Under the pieces are notes generated by a model. That model ran no database searches. It saw only the letters and a program-made list of their open reading frames with translations, and had not been told where the DNA came from. From Vibrio penaeicida (GTDB lineage: Bacteria > Pseudomonadota > Gammaproteobacteria > Enterobacterales > Vibrionaceae), in assembly GCF_002933855.1 (NCBI RefSeq), contig NZ_BFAQ01000034.1, positions 109,918 through 173,917 of the forward strand: a stretch of DNA of 64,000 bases. The letters run 5' to 3'. This document shows, piece after piece, positions 1 to 8,776 of the stretch (position 1 is its first letter; every line of letters starts with the position of its first letter). A program made the translations under genes and the position numbers.

Positions 1-104
1 GTCTAGCACTGGGCGTGGAATGGCGAGTAACGCCAGCAGATACATTACTAGACGATTTAAAGGAGCTGCTTGGTCAAAGCCAGGTAGAACTCGAATTTAA
101 CTAA
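1..104 (+). CDS. dnaE: DNA polymerase III alpha subunit, 3' end only
   Basis: The open frame entering the window reads to TAA at 102-104 and ends in LKELLGQSQVELEF-N, which resembles the C-terminus of DnaE, the catalytic subunit of the replicative polymerase. Its position directly before accA matches the dnaE-accA order of gamma-proteobacteria. Only about 33 residues are visible, so the identity rests on the tail sequence plus synteny. Confidence 0.8.
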   Translation, partial: LALGVEWRVTPADTLLDDLKELLGQSQVELEFN

Positions 105-148
105 TTCAGCTGCGAAATGGTACGCAGTTGACCAATAAGGATTCATAG

Positions 149-1108
149 ATGAGCCTAAACTTTCTTGAATTTGAAAAGCCTATCGCTGAACTGGAAGCAA
201 AAATTGAAGCATTGCGTGACGTATCTCGTCATGGCGGGGATGCTTCAGTTGATCTAGATAAAGAAATCAAACAACTTGAAGACAAAAGTTTAGAACTGAA
301 AAAGAAAATCTTCAGCGATCTAGGAGCATGGCAGGTAGCTCAGCTAGCTCGTCACCCTCAGCGCCCTTATACGCTGGATTACGTGGAAAACGTATTTACA
401 GAGTTTGATGAGCTTGCTGGTGACCGCGCTTATGCAGATGACAAAGCCATCGTTGGTGGTATTGCTCGTTTAGAAGGGCGTCCAGTGATGATCATTGGTC
501 ATCAAAAAGGTCGTGAAACAAAAGAAAAAGTGATCCGTAACTTTGGTATGCCAAAGCCAGAAGGTTACCGTAAGGCACTTCGCCTTATGGAAACGGCAGA
601 GCGCTTCAAAATGCCAATCATCACGTTTATCGACACCGCTGGTGCATACCCAGGAGTCGGTGCCGAAGAGCGTGGGCAATCGGAAGCTATCGCCAAAAAC
701 CTAAAAGTGATGTCTGGTCTTAAAGTGCCCGTCATTTGTAACGTTGTTGGCGAAGGCGGTTCTGGCGGTGCATTGGCTATTGGTGTCGGTGACTACGTGA
801 ACATGCTTCAATACTCAACATACGCTGTTATTTCGCCGGAAGGTTGTGCTTCTATTTTATGGCGTGATTCGGATAAAGCGCCTCAGGCAGCTGAAGCAAT
901 GGGTCTTGTTGCACCTCGCCTAAAAGAATTGAAGTTGATCGATGAGATCATCGAAGAACCTTTAGGTGGTGCGCACCGTGACAAACTAAAAATGGCAGAA
1001 AACATGAAGGCGATGCTTGTTAAGCAACTTGACGAGCTTGACCACCTTGATGAAGAAACGCTACTTGAGCGTCGTTACCAACGCTTAATGAGCTATGGTT
1101 ACTGCTAA
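149..1108 (+). CDS. accA: Acetyl-CoA carboxylase carboxyltransferase subunit alpha
   Basis: 319 residues, the usual length. With AccD it forms the carboxyltransferase that moves the carboxyl group from biotinyl-AccB to acetyl-CoA, giving malonyl-CoA for fatty-acid synthesis in the cytoplasm. Visible family features are the N-terminal MSLNFLEFEKPIAELE, the crotonase-fold stretch FIDTAGAYPGVGAEERGQ and the oxyanion region GEGGSGGALAIGVGD. It starts 44 bases after the dnaE stop and is followed by a clear terminator. The last 12 bases, including the stop, are tandemly repeated 19 bases downstream. Confidence 0.98.
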   Translation: MSLNFLEFEKPIAELEAKIEALRDVSRHGGDASVDLDKEIKQLEDKSLELKKKIFSDLGAWQVAQLARHPQRPYTLDYVENVFTEFDELAGDRAYADDKAIVGGIARLEGRPVMIIGHQKGRETKEKVIRNFGMPKPEGYRKALRLMETAERFKMPIITFIDTAGAYPGVGAEERGQSEAIAKNLKVMSGLKVPVICNVVGEGGSGGALAIGVGDYVNMLQYSTYAVISPEGCASILWRDSDKAPQAAEAMGLVAPRLKELKLIDEIIEEPLGGAHRDKLKMAENMKAMLVKQLDELDHLDEETLLERRYQRLMSYGYC

Positions 1109-1150
1109 GAACTACGGTTACTGCTAATTAGCAGATTAAGGTAGAATAAA

Positions 1151-1173
1151 GCGAGCATCAGGCTCGCTTTTTT
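1151..1173 (+). terminator. Rho-independent terminator of accA
   Basis: The stem GCGAGC (1151-1156) pairs with GCTCGC (1162-1167) across a five-base loop and is followed by a run of T to 1173. It separates the accA transcript from tilS. Confidence 0.85.
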
Positions 1174-1185
1174 ATTGGGACAAAC

Positions 1186-2523
1186 GTGTTACAAAACGAA
1201 TTCAACCAGCAAGTACTGAAACATACTTCACCTGAGACGACGATTGTCCTAGCCTTAAGCGGTGGGATGGACTCGCGTGTACTGCTGCATCTACTTAGCC
1301 ATATGGCAGAGTCTCATCAAATCAAAACCAAAGCTGTTCATGTTCATCATGGATTGAGCAGTAATGCTGATGATTGGCAAAAAAATTGTCAGGCTTGGTG
1401 TGAAAAAGCCAACGTTCCGTTTTTTGCTGAAAGAGTTGTGTTAGATATTGAATCGGGTAGGAGTGTCGAGGAGCTGGCCCGTGAAGCAAGGTATGATGTT
1501 CTTCGTCAATACGTCGGTCATAAAGACGTTTTGTTGACGGGGCAGCATATAAGCGATCAAACGGAAACGTTTCTACTGGCGTTAAAACGGGGAAGTGGTC
1601 CTAAGGGATTATCAGGTATGCCGCGTATTGCTTCATTTGGAAAAGGTGAGATTTTACGTCCTCTCCTCAGTGTTTCTCGACAAGATATTGAACAGTACGC
1701 GCTCCATCACAAGCTGAATTGGAATCATGATGAAAGCAATGATGACACTCAGTTTGATCGCAACTTTTTACGTCATCAAGTTGTCCCTGAACTCGCTAAA
1801 CGTTGGTCTGGTTTTGAAAAATCTGTTCAACGAAGTGCTCAATTGTGTGCTGAACAACAGAGCCTCCTTGAAGAGCTCTTGAGTCAAAACTTATCTGGTG
1901 CTCTGTTTTATGACGGTAGCTTAAGCATTTCTAAACTTTCAGAACAAAGTGAATTAGCCAGAGCGCAGTTGATCCGGATGTGGCTTGAGTATTCCGGTGC
2001 CAAAATGCCTTCAAGAAAGCAATTGCAGGTGATTTGGCAAAATGTGGCGTGTAGCCAAAAAGATGCTAACCCAAGTTTGTCTTTACCATCTGGGGAAATA
2101 CGCCGATATGACCATCGCCTTTATCTAGTGTCTCCCGAGCACGATCTCTCTGATTGGTGTGAAGAACTAAGCGTTGGGAAGACGTTGCTTCTACCCTATG
2201 CCCTTGGTGAATTAACATTGGGGACGAGCGGTCTGAATACATCACTGAGCAAGTCAGTTTCAGTAAATTCGTTATCACTGCGCCTTCCTCTTCCATCAGA
2301 AAAAGTGACGGTACACTTCTGTCCTCAAGGGCTCAGCGCTAAACCTGTGGGTCGAAATGGCAGCCGAAAACTAAAAAAGCTCTTTCAGGAGTATGGCGTG
2401 CCGAGTTGGAAGCGCAGGCAAATACCTATTGTAATGTACGATGATAAAGTGGCTGCAGTTGCCAATCTATTTGTTACTCAAGGCTTTAATGCTTCGGATT
2501 GTGAACTTGTTTGGATCAGTTGA
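1186..2523 (+). CDS. tilS: tRNA(Ile)-lysidine synthetase
   Basis: 445 residues with a GTG start. It is an ATP-dependent enzyme that attaches lysine to C34 of the CAU-anticodon tRNA-Ile, so that the tRNA reads AUA as isoleucine; this is essential in bacteria. The N-type ATP pyrophosphatase PP-loop SGGMDS lies at residues 25-30, with the following VHVHHGLS and GHKDVLLTGQHISDQTETF stretches typical of TilS. The C-terminal part (RNGSRKLKKLFQEYGVPSW) is the tRNA-binding domain. Only a weak ribosome site precedes the GTG, 12 bases after the accA terminator. Confidence 0.95.
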   Translation: MLQNEFNQQVLKHTSPETTIVLALSGGMDSRVLLHLLSHMAESHQIKTKAVHVHHGLSSNADDWQKNCQAWCEKANVPFFAERVVLDIESGRSVEELAREARYDVLRQYVGHKDVLLTGQHISDQTETFLLALKRGSGPKGLSGMPRIASFGKGEILRPLLSVSRQDIEQYALHHKLNWNHDESNDDTQFDRNFLRHQVVPELAKRWSGFEKSVQRSAQLCAEQQSLLEELLSQNLSGALFYDGSLSISKLSEQSELARAQLIRMWLEYSGAKMPSRKQLQVIWQNVACSQKDANPSLSLPSGEIRRYDHRLYLVSPEHDLSDWCEELSVGKTLLLPYALGELTLGTSGLNTSLSKSVSVNSLSLRLPLPSEKVTVHFCPQGLSAKPVGRNGSRKLKKLFQEYGVPSWKRRQIPIVMYDDKVAAVANLFVTQGFNASDCELVWIS

Positions 2524-2581
2524 TCTAAAAATGTGCCACAATTAACGGAAACTATAACCCTAATAAATACATGGTGAAGCA

Positions 2582-2896
2582 ATGAGAAAAGTAACAATAG
2601 GATGTGCAATGGCATTCGCAATGGTGTTTAGTGGTGCCAGTGCCGCAGGAGATGCGAATGCTGGGAAAGCTAAAGCGGCGGTGTGTGCTGCTTGTCATGG
2701 TGCGGATGGTATTGCAGCAATTGATGGTTATCCGAATTTGAAAGGTCAGAACGAGAAATATTTAGTCAGTTCTCTGAAAGCGTATAAAGCAAATCAACGC
2801 ACTGGCGGCTTGGCGGCGGTAATGTCGGCGCAAGCCATGGGACTAAGTGATCAGGATATTGATAACTTAGCTGCTTACTTTTCGAGCCTGAAATGA
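2582..2896 (+). CDS. Small periplasmic class I cytochrome c (c553/c5-like)
   Basis: 104 residues. The N-terminal signal peptide MRKVTIGCAMAFAMVFSGASA probably cleaves after ASA-A. The mature protein carries one haem c site, CAACH, and a later Met (AVMSAQAMGLS) as the likely axial ligand. It ends in DIDNLAAYFSSLK, the usual C-terminal helix of this class. It should be a soluble periplasmic electron carrier; its partner oxidase or peroxidase cannot be told from the sequence. It has its own terminator, so it is probably a single-gene unit. Confidence 0.9.
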   Translation: MRKVTIGCAMAFAMVFSGASAAGDANAGKAKAAVCAACHGADGIAAIDGYPNLKGQNEKYLVSSLKAYKANQRTGGLAAVMSAQAMGLSDQDIDNLAAYFSSLK

Positions 2897-2922
2897 AATC
2901 CGAACACAATAGTGTGATCTTA

Positions 2923-2956
2923 TGCCCAGTACTGACTTCAATACTGGGCATTTTAT
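2923..2956 (+). terminator. Terminator of the cytochrome c gene
   Basis: The perfect 9-bp stem TGCCCAGTA (2923-2931) / TACTGGGCA (2942-2950) is followed by a T-rich tract. Confidence 0.8.
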
Positions 2957-2993
2957 TTTTATTAATAAAAGACAAGGTATAAATAACTTAAGG

Positions 2994-3060
2994 CAATAGA
3001 AAGGAACTATATTCTTTCATTCTATTGTAAGGAGCTCATTTCGAACTAAACTGAAATGAG
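2994..3060. other. Two short inverted repeats upstream of the 3130 gene
   Basis: CAATAGAA (2994-3001) pairs with TTCTATTG (3020-3027), and CTCATTTC (3035-3042) pairs with GAAATGAG (3053-3060). Neither has a T run, so they look like leader or operator structure rather than a terminator. Function unknown. Confidence 0.35.
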
Positions 3061-3129
3061 ATGGTATCAAACTATACGGACATGAAGGTTACTATCGAAA
3101 TACAATAACGGACAACAAGGAGTGTTGCC

Positions 3130-3504
3130 ATGAATGTGAATTCGTCAGGACAAAAGCGCATTTCGACAGAACGCATTATAGCGCTGATTCTTATTGGCTA
3201 TTTAGCTTTTCATTCACCTATCCTAACTCAAGCTCTTTCCCAAACTGTACTCAAGCTTATTCCAGCGACCATAATGGCACTAACCTATATTAGTGGGCTA
3301 CTTGCCGTTGTCGGGTTATGGCGTCAAAGAACTTGGGGTTACCTACCTGTTCTCTTTTTTATTCCCTCGTTAACACTGTTTTCTGGCGTACTGTCGTTTG
3401 ATGGTAGTGGGTTGTTATTCCAAGATTTTGTTCTCATGCTAGTAAACATAGGTGTATTCTTATTTGCTGCTTGGGGATTAATGCAGAAAATGGACGCAGC
3501 TTAG
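3130..3504 (+). CDS. Hypothetical inner-membrane protein
   Basis: 124 residues preceded by a good ribosome site (AAGGAG, 3117-3122). Three or four hydrophobic helices are visible: RIIALILIGYLAFHSPIL, LIPATIMALTYISGLLAVVG, WGYLPVLFFIPSLTLF and FVLMLVNIGVFLFAAWGL. No catalytic motif is recognised and no family name can be given. It stands alone between the cytochrome gene and glnB. Confidence 0.6.
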   Translation: MNVNSSGQKRISTERIIALILIGYLAFHSPILTQALSQTVLKLIPATIMALTYISGLLAVVGLWRQRTWGYLPVLFFIPSLTLFSGVLSFDGSGLLFQDFVLMLVNIGVFLFAAWGLMQKMDAA

Positions 3505-3562
3505 ATATTTGCTAACTGCCAAATTTTGGTGGCATACAGCTAAGCGTGGGTGGCAGAACATA

Positions 3563-3586
3563 GCATCTTGAAATCACTTGGGTATA
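3563..3586. repeat. Copy of the TATACCCAAGTGACC dispersed repeat (single arm, inverse orientation)
   Basis: The stretch GCATCTTGAAATCACTTGGG plus TATA matches 22 of 24 positions of the inverse of the arm at 57423-57446. It lies 33 bases upstream of the glnB start, so it probably overlaps or adjoins the glnB promoter. Confidence 0.6.
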
Positions 3587-3619
3587 ATGATCGGTAAACG
3601 AATACGTGAAGGGAAGACA

Positions 3620-3958
3620 ATGAAAAAAATAGAAGCAATCATTAAGCCATTCAAGTTGGATGACGTTCGTGAAGCTCTGGCTGAAGTCGGTATCACAGGT
3701 ATGACTGTATCTGAAGTAAAAGGATTTGGTCGTCAAAAAGGTCACACTGAACTATACCGTGGCGCTGAGTATATGGTTGATTTTCTGCCTAAAGTAAAGC
3801 TAGAAATAGTTGTCTCAGAAGATGTTGCTGATCAGTGTGTTGATACCATTATCGAAACGGCGCAGACGGGTAAAATTGGTGACGGTAAAATTTTCATCAC
3901 GGATATTGAGCGTATTGTACGTATTCGTACTGGTGAAGAAGACGAAGACGCTATCTAA
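3620..3958 (+). CDS. glnB: Nitrogen regulatory protein P-II
   Basis: 112 residues starting MKKIEAIIKPFKLDDVREAL. An upstream in-frame ATG at 3578 is not used, judging by the family's N-terminus. It is a trimeric sensor of 2-oxoglutarate and ATP/ADP that controls GlnE (adenylylation of glutamine synthetase) and NtrB. The T-loop tyrosine that is uridylylated by GlnD is Y51 (GHTELYRGAEY), and the C-terminal signature TGKIGDGKIF is present. The ending RIRTGEEDEDAI favours GlnB over GlnK, as does the lack of a linked amtB. Confidence 0.95.
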   Translation: MKKIEAIIKPFKLDDVREALAEVGITGMTVSEVKGFGRQKGHTELYRGAEYMVDFLPKVKLEIVVSEDVADQCVDTIIETAQTGKIGDGKIFITDIERIVRIRTGEEDEDAI

Positions 3959-3979
3959 ACCAAAATCAGTATTAAAGAA

Positions 3980-4001
3980 ATGGAGCTTCGGCTCCATTTT
4001 T
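3980..4001 (+). terminator. Terminator of glnB
   Basis: The stem ATGGAGC (3980-3986), a TTCG tetraloop and GCTCCAT (3991-3997) are followed by T's to 4001. Confidence 0.85.
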
Positions 4002-4038
4002 GTTTGAAGTATAGTCGCGGTAGGTTTTAGGAGAAAAC

Positions 4039-4911
4039 ATGAGGAAGTGGTTACTCAGTGTGGTCGCGAGCTGCTTTTGCTTCGTGGGTATTTACGCCAT
4101 TTTATTCACTGTTCCGCAAAAGCCGGTACTCATTTCCCTTGATGCAACTAGCCAACGTACCGACCAATATTGCTATACCAATACGAACACCGCACCTTTA
4201 GATTCCAATGAGAGAATTCGTCTATTGGTGTGGAATATTTATAAACAAAATCGAGAAGGGTGGTCTGAAGCACTCGACCGCTTTTCGGAACACGCGAATT
4301 TAGTGCTACTGCAAGAAGCCAGCCTTAATGCTGAATTCGTTCAATGGCTGTCGAAGCACCAATGGGCAAGTAGCCACGTGAGCGCTTTTAAGCTTTTTGA
4401 TAGCAGTGCTGGTGTTTTGAATCTCGCCCCTAACTTTCCCTTAAAAGCGTGCGCTTATACCCAAATAGAGCCATGGCTAAGATTGCCTAAATCGGCTTTA
4501 TATTCCACTTACCCTTTGTCTAACGGCCAAACGCTGGCGGTCGTGAACATTCATGCGGTTAATTTCACTATTGGTACGACGGAGTTTGAAGCGCAGATAG
4601 ACGCTTTAAAAGCAGCGGTTGAATCACACGAGGGACCAATGATCATTGCTGGTGATTTCAATACCTGGAGCGAAGAACGAACCTTGGAGCTGAAAGAAAG
4701 AATGGCAGCATTGGAAATGGCTGAAGCAAAGTTTTCACCAGATACAAGGCTAGCGTTTATTACGGGGTGGGCATTGGATCATGTGTATTACCGTGGATTA
4801 ACGCTAGAAACAGCAGAGGCGCCGATTTCAGACGCCTCTGATCACAATCCAATGTGGGTCACGCTTAAGTTAATTAAACGCGGCAATACCGACGAGCATA
4901 GCAAAGAATAA
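4039..4911 (+). CDS. yafD: Endonuclease/exonuclease/phosphatase-family protein (YafD-like)
   Basis: 290 residues. An N-terminal membrane anchor (WLLSVVASCFCFVGIYAILF) precedes an EEP-fold hydrolase with the expected metal and catalytic motifs: LLVWNIYKQN, LLQEAS, VVNIHAVNF, IAGDFNTW, LDHVYYRGL and SDHNPMW. The fold hydrolyses phosphodiester or phosphomonoester bonds, but YafD's substrate is not established. Synteny with mltD-gloB-rnhA-dnaQ matches E. coli yafD. Its last 42 bases overlap the 3' end of the convergent gene at 4870-5553. Confidence 0.85.
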   Translation: MRKWLLSVVASCFCFVGIYAILFTVPQKPVLISLDATSQRTDQYCYTNTNTAPLDSNERIRLLVWNIYKQNREGWSEALDRFSEHANLVLLQEASLNAEFVQWLSKHQWASSHVSAFKLFDSSAGVLNLAPNFPLKACAYTQIEPWLRLPKSALYSTYPLSNGQTLAVVNIHAVNFTIGTTEFEAQIDALKAAVESHEGPMIIAGDFNTWSEERTLELKERMAALEMAEAKFSPDTRLAFITGWALDHVYYRGLTLETAEAPISDASDHNPMWVTLKLIKRGNTDEHSKE

Positions 4912-5553
4912 TAACCACGGAAGGATAGCAATCGCTAGCGCCTGTCCTTTATCAAACTCTGTCCAAGCCCCTAGAGCGGCATAGCCCAGTACAATGTACC
5001 AAGGTAGTAACAATGGGAAGGTGCTGGTAAAGATATACCAGTTATGATCAGGTGATAACTTGATTAGCCCATTCAAACTGTTCAGGTCTGCGGCGTAACT
5101 CACTATTTGTCCGTGATTAACCAAAAGGCTAATGTAGCTTGCTAGATCCCCTAAAACAGCTGGGAATAACATCACACAGCTTGCGGCCACCCACTTCCAA
5201 TAACCCATTTTGTATTGGCTTTGCCTTGTTGCCAATGAAAACCAAAAACCTAAAAGCAAAACCGCAAAAATACGACCCATGACATCTAACAGCACCTCAC
5301 CCGCTAAAAGCGTATCGCTGTTTAGCAAAGCTTGCTGGTCTTGTGGAATGGTCATGGTGGCGATGAGCTCGGACTTTAGCCATTCAAAATCGACGATATC
5401 GAAGTAGGCACCCCAAAATAGAAACGGCGTAATCAGCAGAACGATGAAAGGTTGCCATCCCCATATCCCTTTTTGGTAAAGAGCAGCAAAGCATTGAGTT
5501 GGTGAACGGAAAATGTCGACCAACATCACCAATGAATTTTTAGAGGGTGTCAT
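4870..5553 (-). CDS. Yip1-family multi-spanning membrane protein
   Basis: 227 residues with about five hydrophobic helices (for example PFIVLLITPFLFWGAYF, IFAVLLLGFWFSL, WVAASCVMLFPAVLG, LPWYIVLGYAALGAW, LAIAILPWLLFFAMLVGI). The layout and the start MTPSKNSLVMLVDIFRSPTQ resemble bacterial YIP1-family proteins of unknown function. Its ATG overlaps the mltD stop as ATGA (5550-5553), so it is probably translated by coupling from the mltD message. Its 3' end runs 42 bases into yafD on the other strand. Confidence 0.8.
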   Translation of the reverse strand: MTPSKNSLVMLVDIFRSPTQCFAALYQKGIWGWQPFIVLLITPFLFWGAYFDIVDFEWLKSELIATMTIPQDQQALLNSDTLLAGEVLLDVMGRIFAVLLLGFWFSLATRQSQYKMGYWKWVAASCVMLFPAVLGDLASYISLLVNHGQIVSYAADLNSLNGLIKLSPDHNWYIFTSTFPLLLPWYIVLGYAALGAWTEFDKGQALAIAILPWLLFFAMLVGIAAFN

Positions 5554-7124
5554 GCACTTACCTTCGTTACGTCAACGTACAACTTCAATTTTTGACCCGG
5601 TTGTAAGTATTTGGATTTATTCAAGTCGTTCCACTTCATGATATCGCCTGTTTTTACTTTGAACTTGGAAGCAATACCACTGATGGTGTCTCCAGAACGT
5701 ACCTTATAGAACACTGGGCGAATGATTGCGCCTTCATTGGAGTTTTTCCAAACAACCAGTTTCTGACCAATACGCAATGTATCGCGTGGTCCCATTCCAT
5801 TCCATTTTGCGAGAGATTGATGTGAAACCTTGTGTTTTTTAGCAATCGACCAAAGGTTGTCGCCTGATACTACTGTATGGCTAAATTTGTATTTTCCACG
5901 AGCTTTGGATTGTGTTTTTGCTAATCGGTTGTCAGCACTTAGTGTGTAAATTGTGTCATTTTTTGTAGACGTTGGAATCATTAGGTTTTGACCGACCCAA
6001 ATGCTTGTGCTTGAAAGCTCGTTCGCCGCTTGAATGACTTTTGTCGTTGTGCTGTATTTTTTCGCAAGCACGCTTAAAGTGTCACCCGATTTCACTTGGT
6101 GACGAACCAATTTCATACCTTTACCGCGATTTTGCGATATTTTTTGGTTGAACTGCTCTACTTTCTCAATAGGAATCAATAAGTGGTGCGGTCCTGATGG
6201 TGCCGTTGCCCACTGGTTGTAAGCTGGGTTATAGCCTTGAAGCTCAGCGACACTTAATCCTGCATAACTTGCTGCAATGGCTAGGTCCAATTGTTCTTTA
6301 GGGTTCACTTGCGCCAGTACGGGTTGGTTAGCAATAGCTGGGATATTGATGCCGTATTTTTCTTGGTTAGCGACGATGTCTGCTAGAGCAAGCAGTTTAG
6401 GTACGTACCCACTGGTTTCTTTTGGTAGAGACAGTGAAAAGAAATCGATAGGCTTATTCGCTTTCTTGTTCTTTCGGATGGCACTCGAAACTCTGCCGCC
6501 GCCACTATTGTATGCGGCAATGGCGTGATTCCAATTACCCTCAAAGCGTCGATTCAAGTTTTCTAAGTAGTTCAGAGCGGCATCGGTAGCCTCGGTAACA
6601 TCACGTCTGCCATCGTACCAATAGTTTTGTTCAAGTCCGTACATTTTCCCAGTACCAGGAACAAACTGCCATAGACCCGCTGCACTGCCATGAGAGTAGG
6701 CAAATGGGTCAAATGAACTTTCTACTACGGGTAAGAGGGCGAGCTCCAAAGGTAAGCCGCGTTCTTCAATCTTTTCCGTAATTAAAAATAGAAAGGGCTC
6801 TGCTCTTTGTGCGACCGTTTGTAAATGTCGAGGGTGTTTTAAGTACCATGTACGATAGTAGTCCACGGTTTTATGGTCTGGGATAGGCATTTCAAGCTGC
6901 ATGGCGATTCTTTGCCAAACATCTAGCTGGTTTTGAGGAGTGACTACCGGAGTTTCTTTGACCGAGGTGTTGCTCACAGGTTTGCTTGCCGACGGTGAAG
7001 AAGTAGAAGTAACCTTAGTCTCTTTTGGGTTACTTTCCGGTGATGTTTGATTGGGTGTTTCAGACGACGTTAGCTGACAACCTGTCAAAAATAACGCCAA
7101 CACCCAACTGTACTGTACTCTCAT
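5550..7124 (-). CDS. mltD: Membrane-bound lytic murein transglycosylase D
   Basis: 524 residues. The lipoprotein signal has lipobox LTGC (Cys16), followed by a Ser/Thr-rich linker. The SLT domain carries the catalytic Glu in LALLPVVESSFDPFAYSHG and the GLWQFVPGTGKMYGL motif. Three C-terminal LysM peptidoglycan-binding modules begin at VKSGDTLSVLAKKY, VVSGDNLWSIAKKH and VRSGDTISGIASKF. It cleaves the MurNAc-GlcNAc bond to give 1,6-anhydro products and is anchored in the outer membrane facing the periplasm. First gene of a two-gene unit with the Yip1-like gene. Confidence 0.96.
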   Translation of the reverse strand: MRVQYSWVLALFLTGCQLTSSETPNQTSPESNPKETKVTSTSSPSASKPVSNTSVKETPVVTPQNQLDVWQRIAMQLEMPIPDHKTVDYYRTWYLKHPRHLQTVAQRAEPFLFLITEKIEERGLPLELALLPVVESSFDPFAYSHGSAAGLWQFVPGTGKMYGLEQNYWYDGRRDVTEATDAALNYLENLNRRFEGNWNHAIAAYNSGGGRVSSAIRKNKKANKPIDFFSLSLPKETSGYVPKLLALADIVANQEKYGINIPAIANQPVLAQVNPKEQLDLAIAASYAGLSVAELQGYNPAYNQWATAPSGPHHLLIPIEKVEQFNQKISQNRGKGMKLVRHQVKSGDTLSVLAKKYSTTTKVIQAANELSSTSIWVGQNLMIPTSTKNDTIYTLSADNRLAKTQSKARGKYKFSHTVVSGDNLWSIAKKHKVSHQSLAKWNGMGPRDTLRIGQKLVVWKNSNEGAIIRPVFYKVRSGDTISGIASKFKVKTGDIMKWNDLNKSKYLQPGQKLKLYVDVTKVSA

Positions 7125-7195
7125 TGATGCAGCCTTTTAATTAAATGGCTGCTGATAATACTTGTCTCCCTATCTAGGTGACAAGCATCAAATCG

Positions 7196-7954
7196 TTAAA
7201 ATTCGTTCTTCCACTCACGAAGAGCCGAAAATACTGCAAGTGGTGACGTATCTTGAGTGCGATGAGACACTGCCTTGATCACACTTTCCTCTTGAAAGCG
7301 AAGAAACGGGTTTGTCCGCATTTCTTGGCTTATCGAGGTAGGGATAGTTGGCAAATTTTGCGCTCTTAGACGATTAACTTCATCGCGATAGATATGAAGT
7401 TCAGGGCTATCAGGTTCGACAGCGAGTGCAAAAGAAACATTGGATGAAGTATATTCATGGGCACAATACACTTTGGTTTCTTGAGCCAGAGCAGACAGTT
7501 TATTAAGTGATTCAAACATTTGAGCAAAGGTGCCTTCAAAGATTCGACCACAGCCCGCGGCGAACAAAACGTCACCACAGAACAATTTACCATCGCCGAC
7601 GTAACCAATATGACCTAAAGTGTGTCCAGGTAGATCTAAAACGAGAAACCTCTCCCCAAATAGTTCGATTTGGTCGCCTTCTTTAACTGGCGTAGTTAGG
7701 GTAGGGATGGGTTCATCGGCAGGACCGACGACTTTACAATTAGGGAAAGCTCTTATGAGATCTGATACACCACCAATGTGATCGCCGTGGTGGTGTGTAA
7801 TTAGAATGGCTTCCAGTTCAAGCTCATGAGTTTTTAGATGCTCCAAAACTGGAGACGCATCACCTGGGTCGACAACCGCACAACGCTGATCGTTATTTTG
7901 GATGAGCCAGATGTAATTGTCGCTAAATGCAGGTATGCTTTTGATGGTTAACAT
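7196..7954 (-). CDS. gloB: Hydroxyacylglutathione hydrolase (glyoxalase II)
   Basis: 252 residues, normal length. It hydrolyses S-lactoylglutathione to lactate and glutathione, the second step of methylglyoxal detoxification. The binuclear-metal motif THHHGDHIGG, the later LDLPGHTLGHIGYV, the metal Asp in LFCGDVLFAAGCGR and VYCAHEYTSSN are all present. It is divergent from the methyltransferase at 7994 with only 39 bases between the starts, so the promoters must overlap. Confidence 0.97.
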   Translation of the reverse strand: MLTIKSIPAFSDNYIWLIQNNDQRCAVVDPGDASPVLEHLKTHELELEAILITHHHGDHIGGVSDLIRAFPNCKVVGPADEPIPTLTTPVKEGDQIELFGERFLVLDLPGHTLGHIGYVGDGKLFCGDVLFAAGCGRIFEGTFAQMFESLNKLSALAQETKVYCAHEYTSSNVSFALAVEPDSPELHIYRDEVNRLRAQNLPTIPTSISQEMRTNPFLRFQEESVIKAVSHRTQDTSPLAVFSALREWKNEF

Positions 7955-7993
7955 ATTTGGAACTCCAGTCCCCAGATATTTAGACGGATTATT

Positions 7994-8737
7994 ATGAAGC
8001 CAGCTCGCACATCACGCAAATTAGAACAGCCACATTCTTGGGAACAGCTCAAAAATGGGCAGTGGGTATCAGAAACTATCCAAATGAGGCTAGATGAATG
8101 GTGTCCCAAATTGTTTGGCTACCATATGCTAAAGCTTGGTGGCTTAAGTTGTGAGCTAGGCAGCTCTAACTGTAATATACAACACCAAGTTCTACTGGAT
8201 GTCGAAAACCCACTCCATAACGTTATAGCCGATGCGTATGATCTGCCTTTTCTTGAAAAGAGTTTTGACGCAGTGCTGATGGCGCACCAGCTTGATTACT
8301 GTAATGACCCCCACCGATTACTGCGTGAAATAGACAGAGTAATGATTGACGATGGTTACTTAATATTAACAGGGTTTAATCCTATTAGCGTGACAGGGTT
8401 ATCGAGTTTGATGCCATGGCGAAAGAACAACCTGCCATGGAGTGGGAGAATGTTCACCCCCAACCGAATTCGAGACTGGCTAGGGCTATTGAACTATCAG
8501 GTTGTTCATTTAGACAGTTACGCACTATTGCCATTTGAGCGTTATCAACCTTTGTGGACTTGGACAGAGAACGCATTGGGTAATTTAGCGAACCCATTTG
8601 GAAGCCTCTATTTTATCGTGGCTCGAAAGCGCACTTATCCACTTAAACCCATCAAGCCCCATTGGCGATTCAAACGTAATTTATCGCCAATAGGAGTGAA
8701 TTATCGAGTGTCTTCTAGAGAAACTAAGTCGTCTTAG
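7994..8737 (+). CDS. yafS: Class I SAM-dependent methyltransferase (YafS-like)
   Basis: 247 residues. The methyltransferase domain is visible as ADAYDLPFLEKSFDAVLMAHQLDYCNDP (read in pieces ADAYDLPFLEKSFDAVL and HQLDYCNDPHRLLREIDRVM), the usual beta4-motif region of Methyltransf_11 proteins, then GYLILTGFNP. The N-terminal glycine-rich SAM loop is weak (LGGLSCELGSSNC). Placement between gloB and rnhA matches E. coli yafS. Substrate unknown. Confidence 0.85.
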   Translation: MKPARTSRKLEQPHSWEQLKNGQWVSETIQMRLDEWCPKLFGYHMLKLGGLSCELGSSNCNIQHQVLLDVENPLHNVIADAYDLPFLEKSFDAVLMAHQLDYCNDPHRLLREIDRVMIDDGYLILTGFNPISVTGLSSLMPWRKNNLPWSGRMFTPNRIRDWLGLLNYQVVHLDSYALLPFERYQPLWTWTENALGNLANPFGSLYFIVARKRTYPLKPIKPHWRFKRNLSPIGVNYRVSSRETKSS

Positions 8738-8776
8738 GCCATGGAAGTGTAACTAACCAGAACTTGGAATAAGAGG

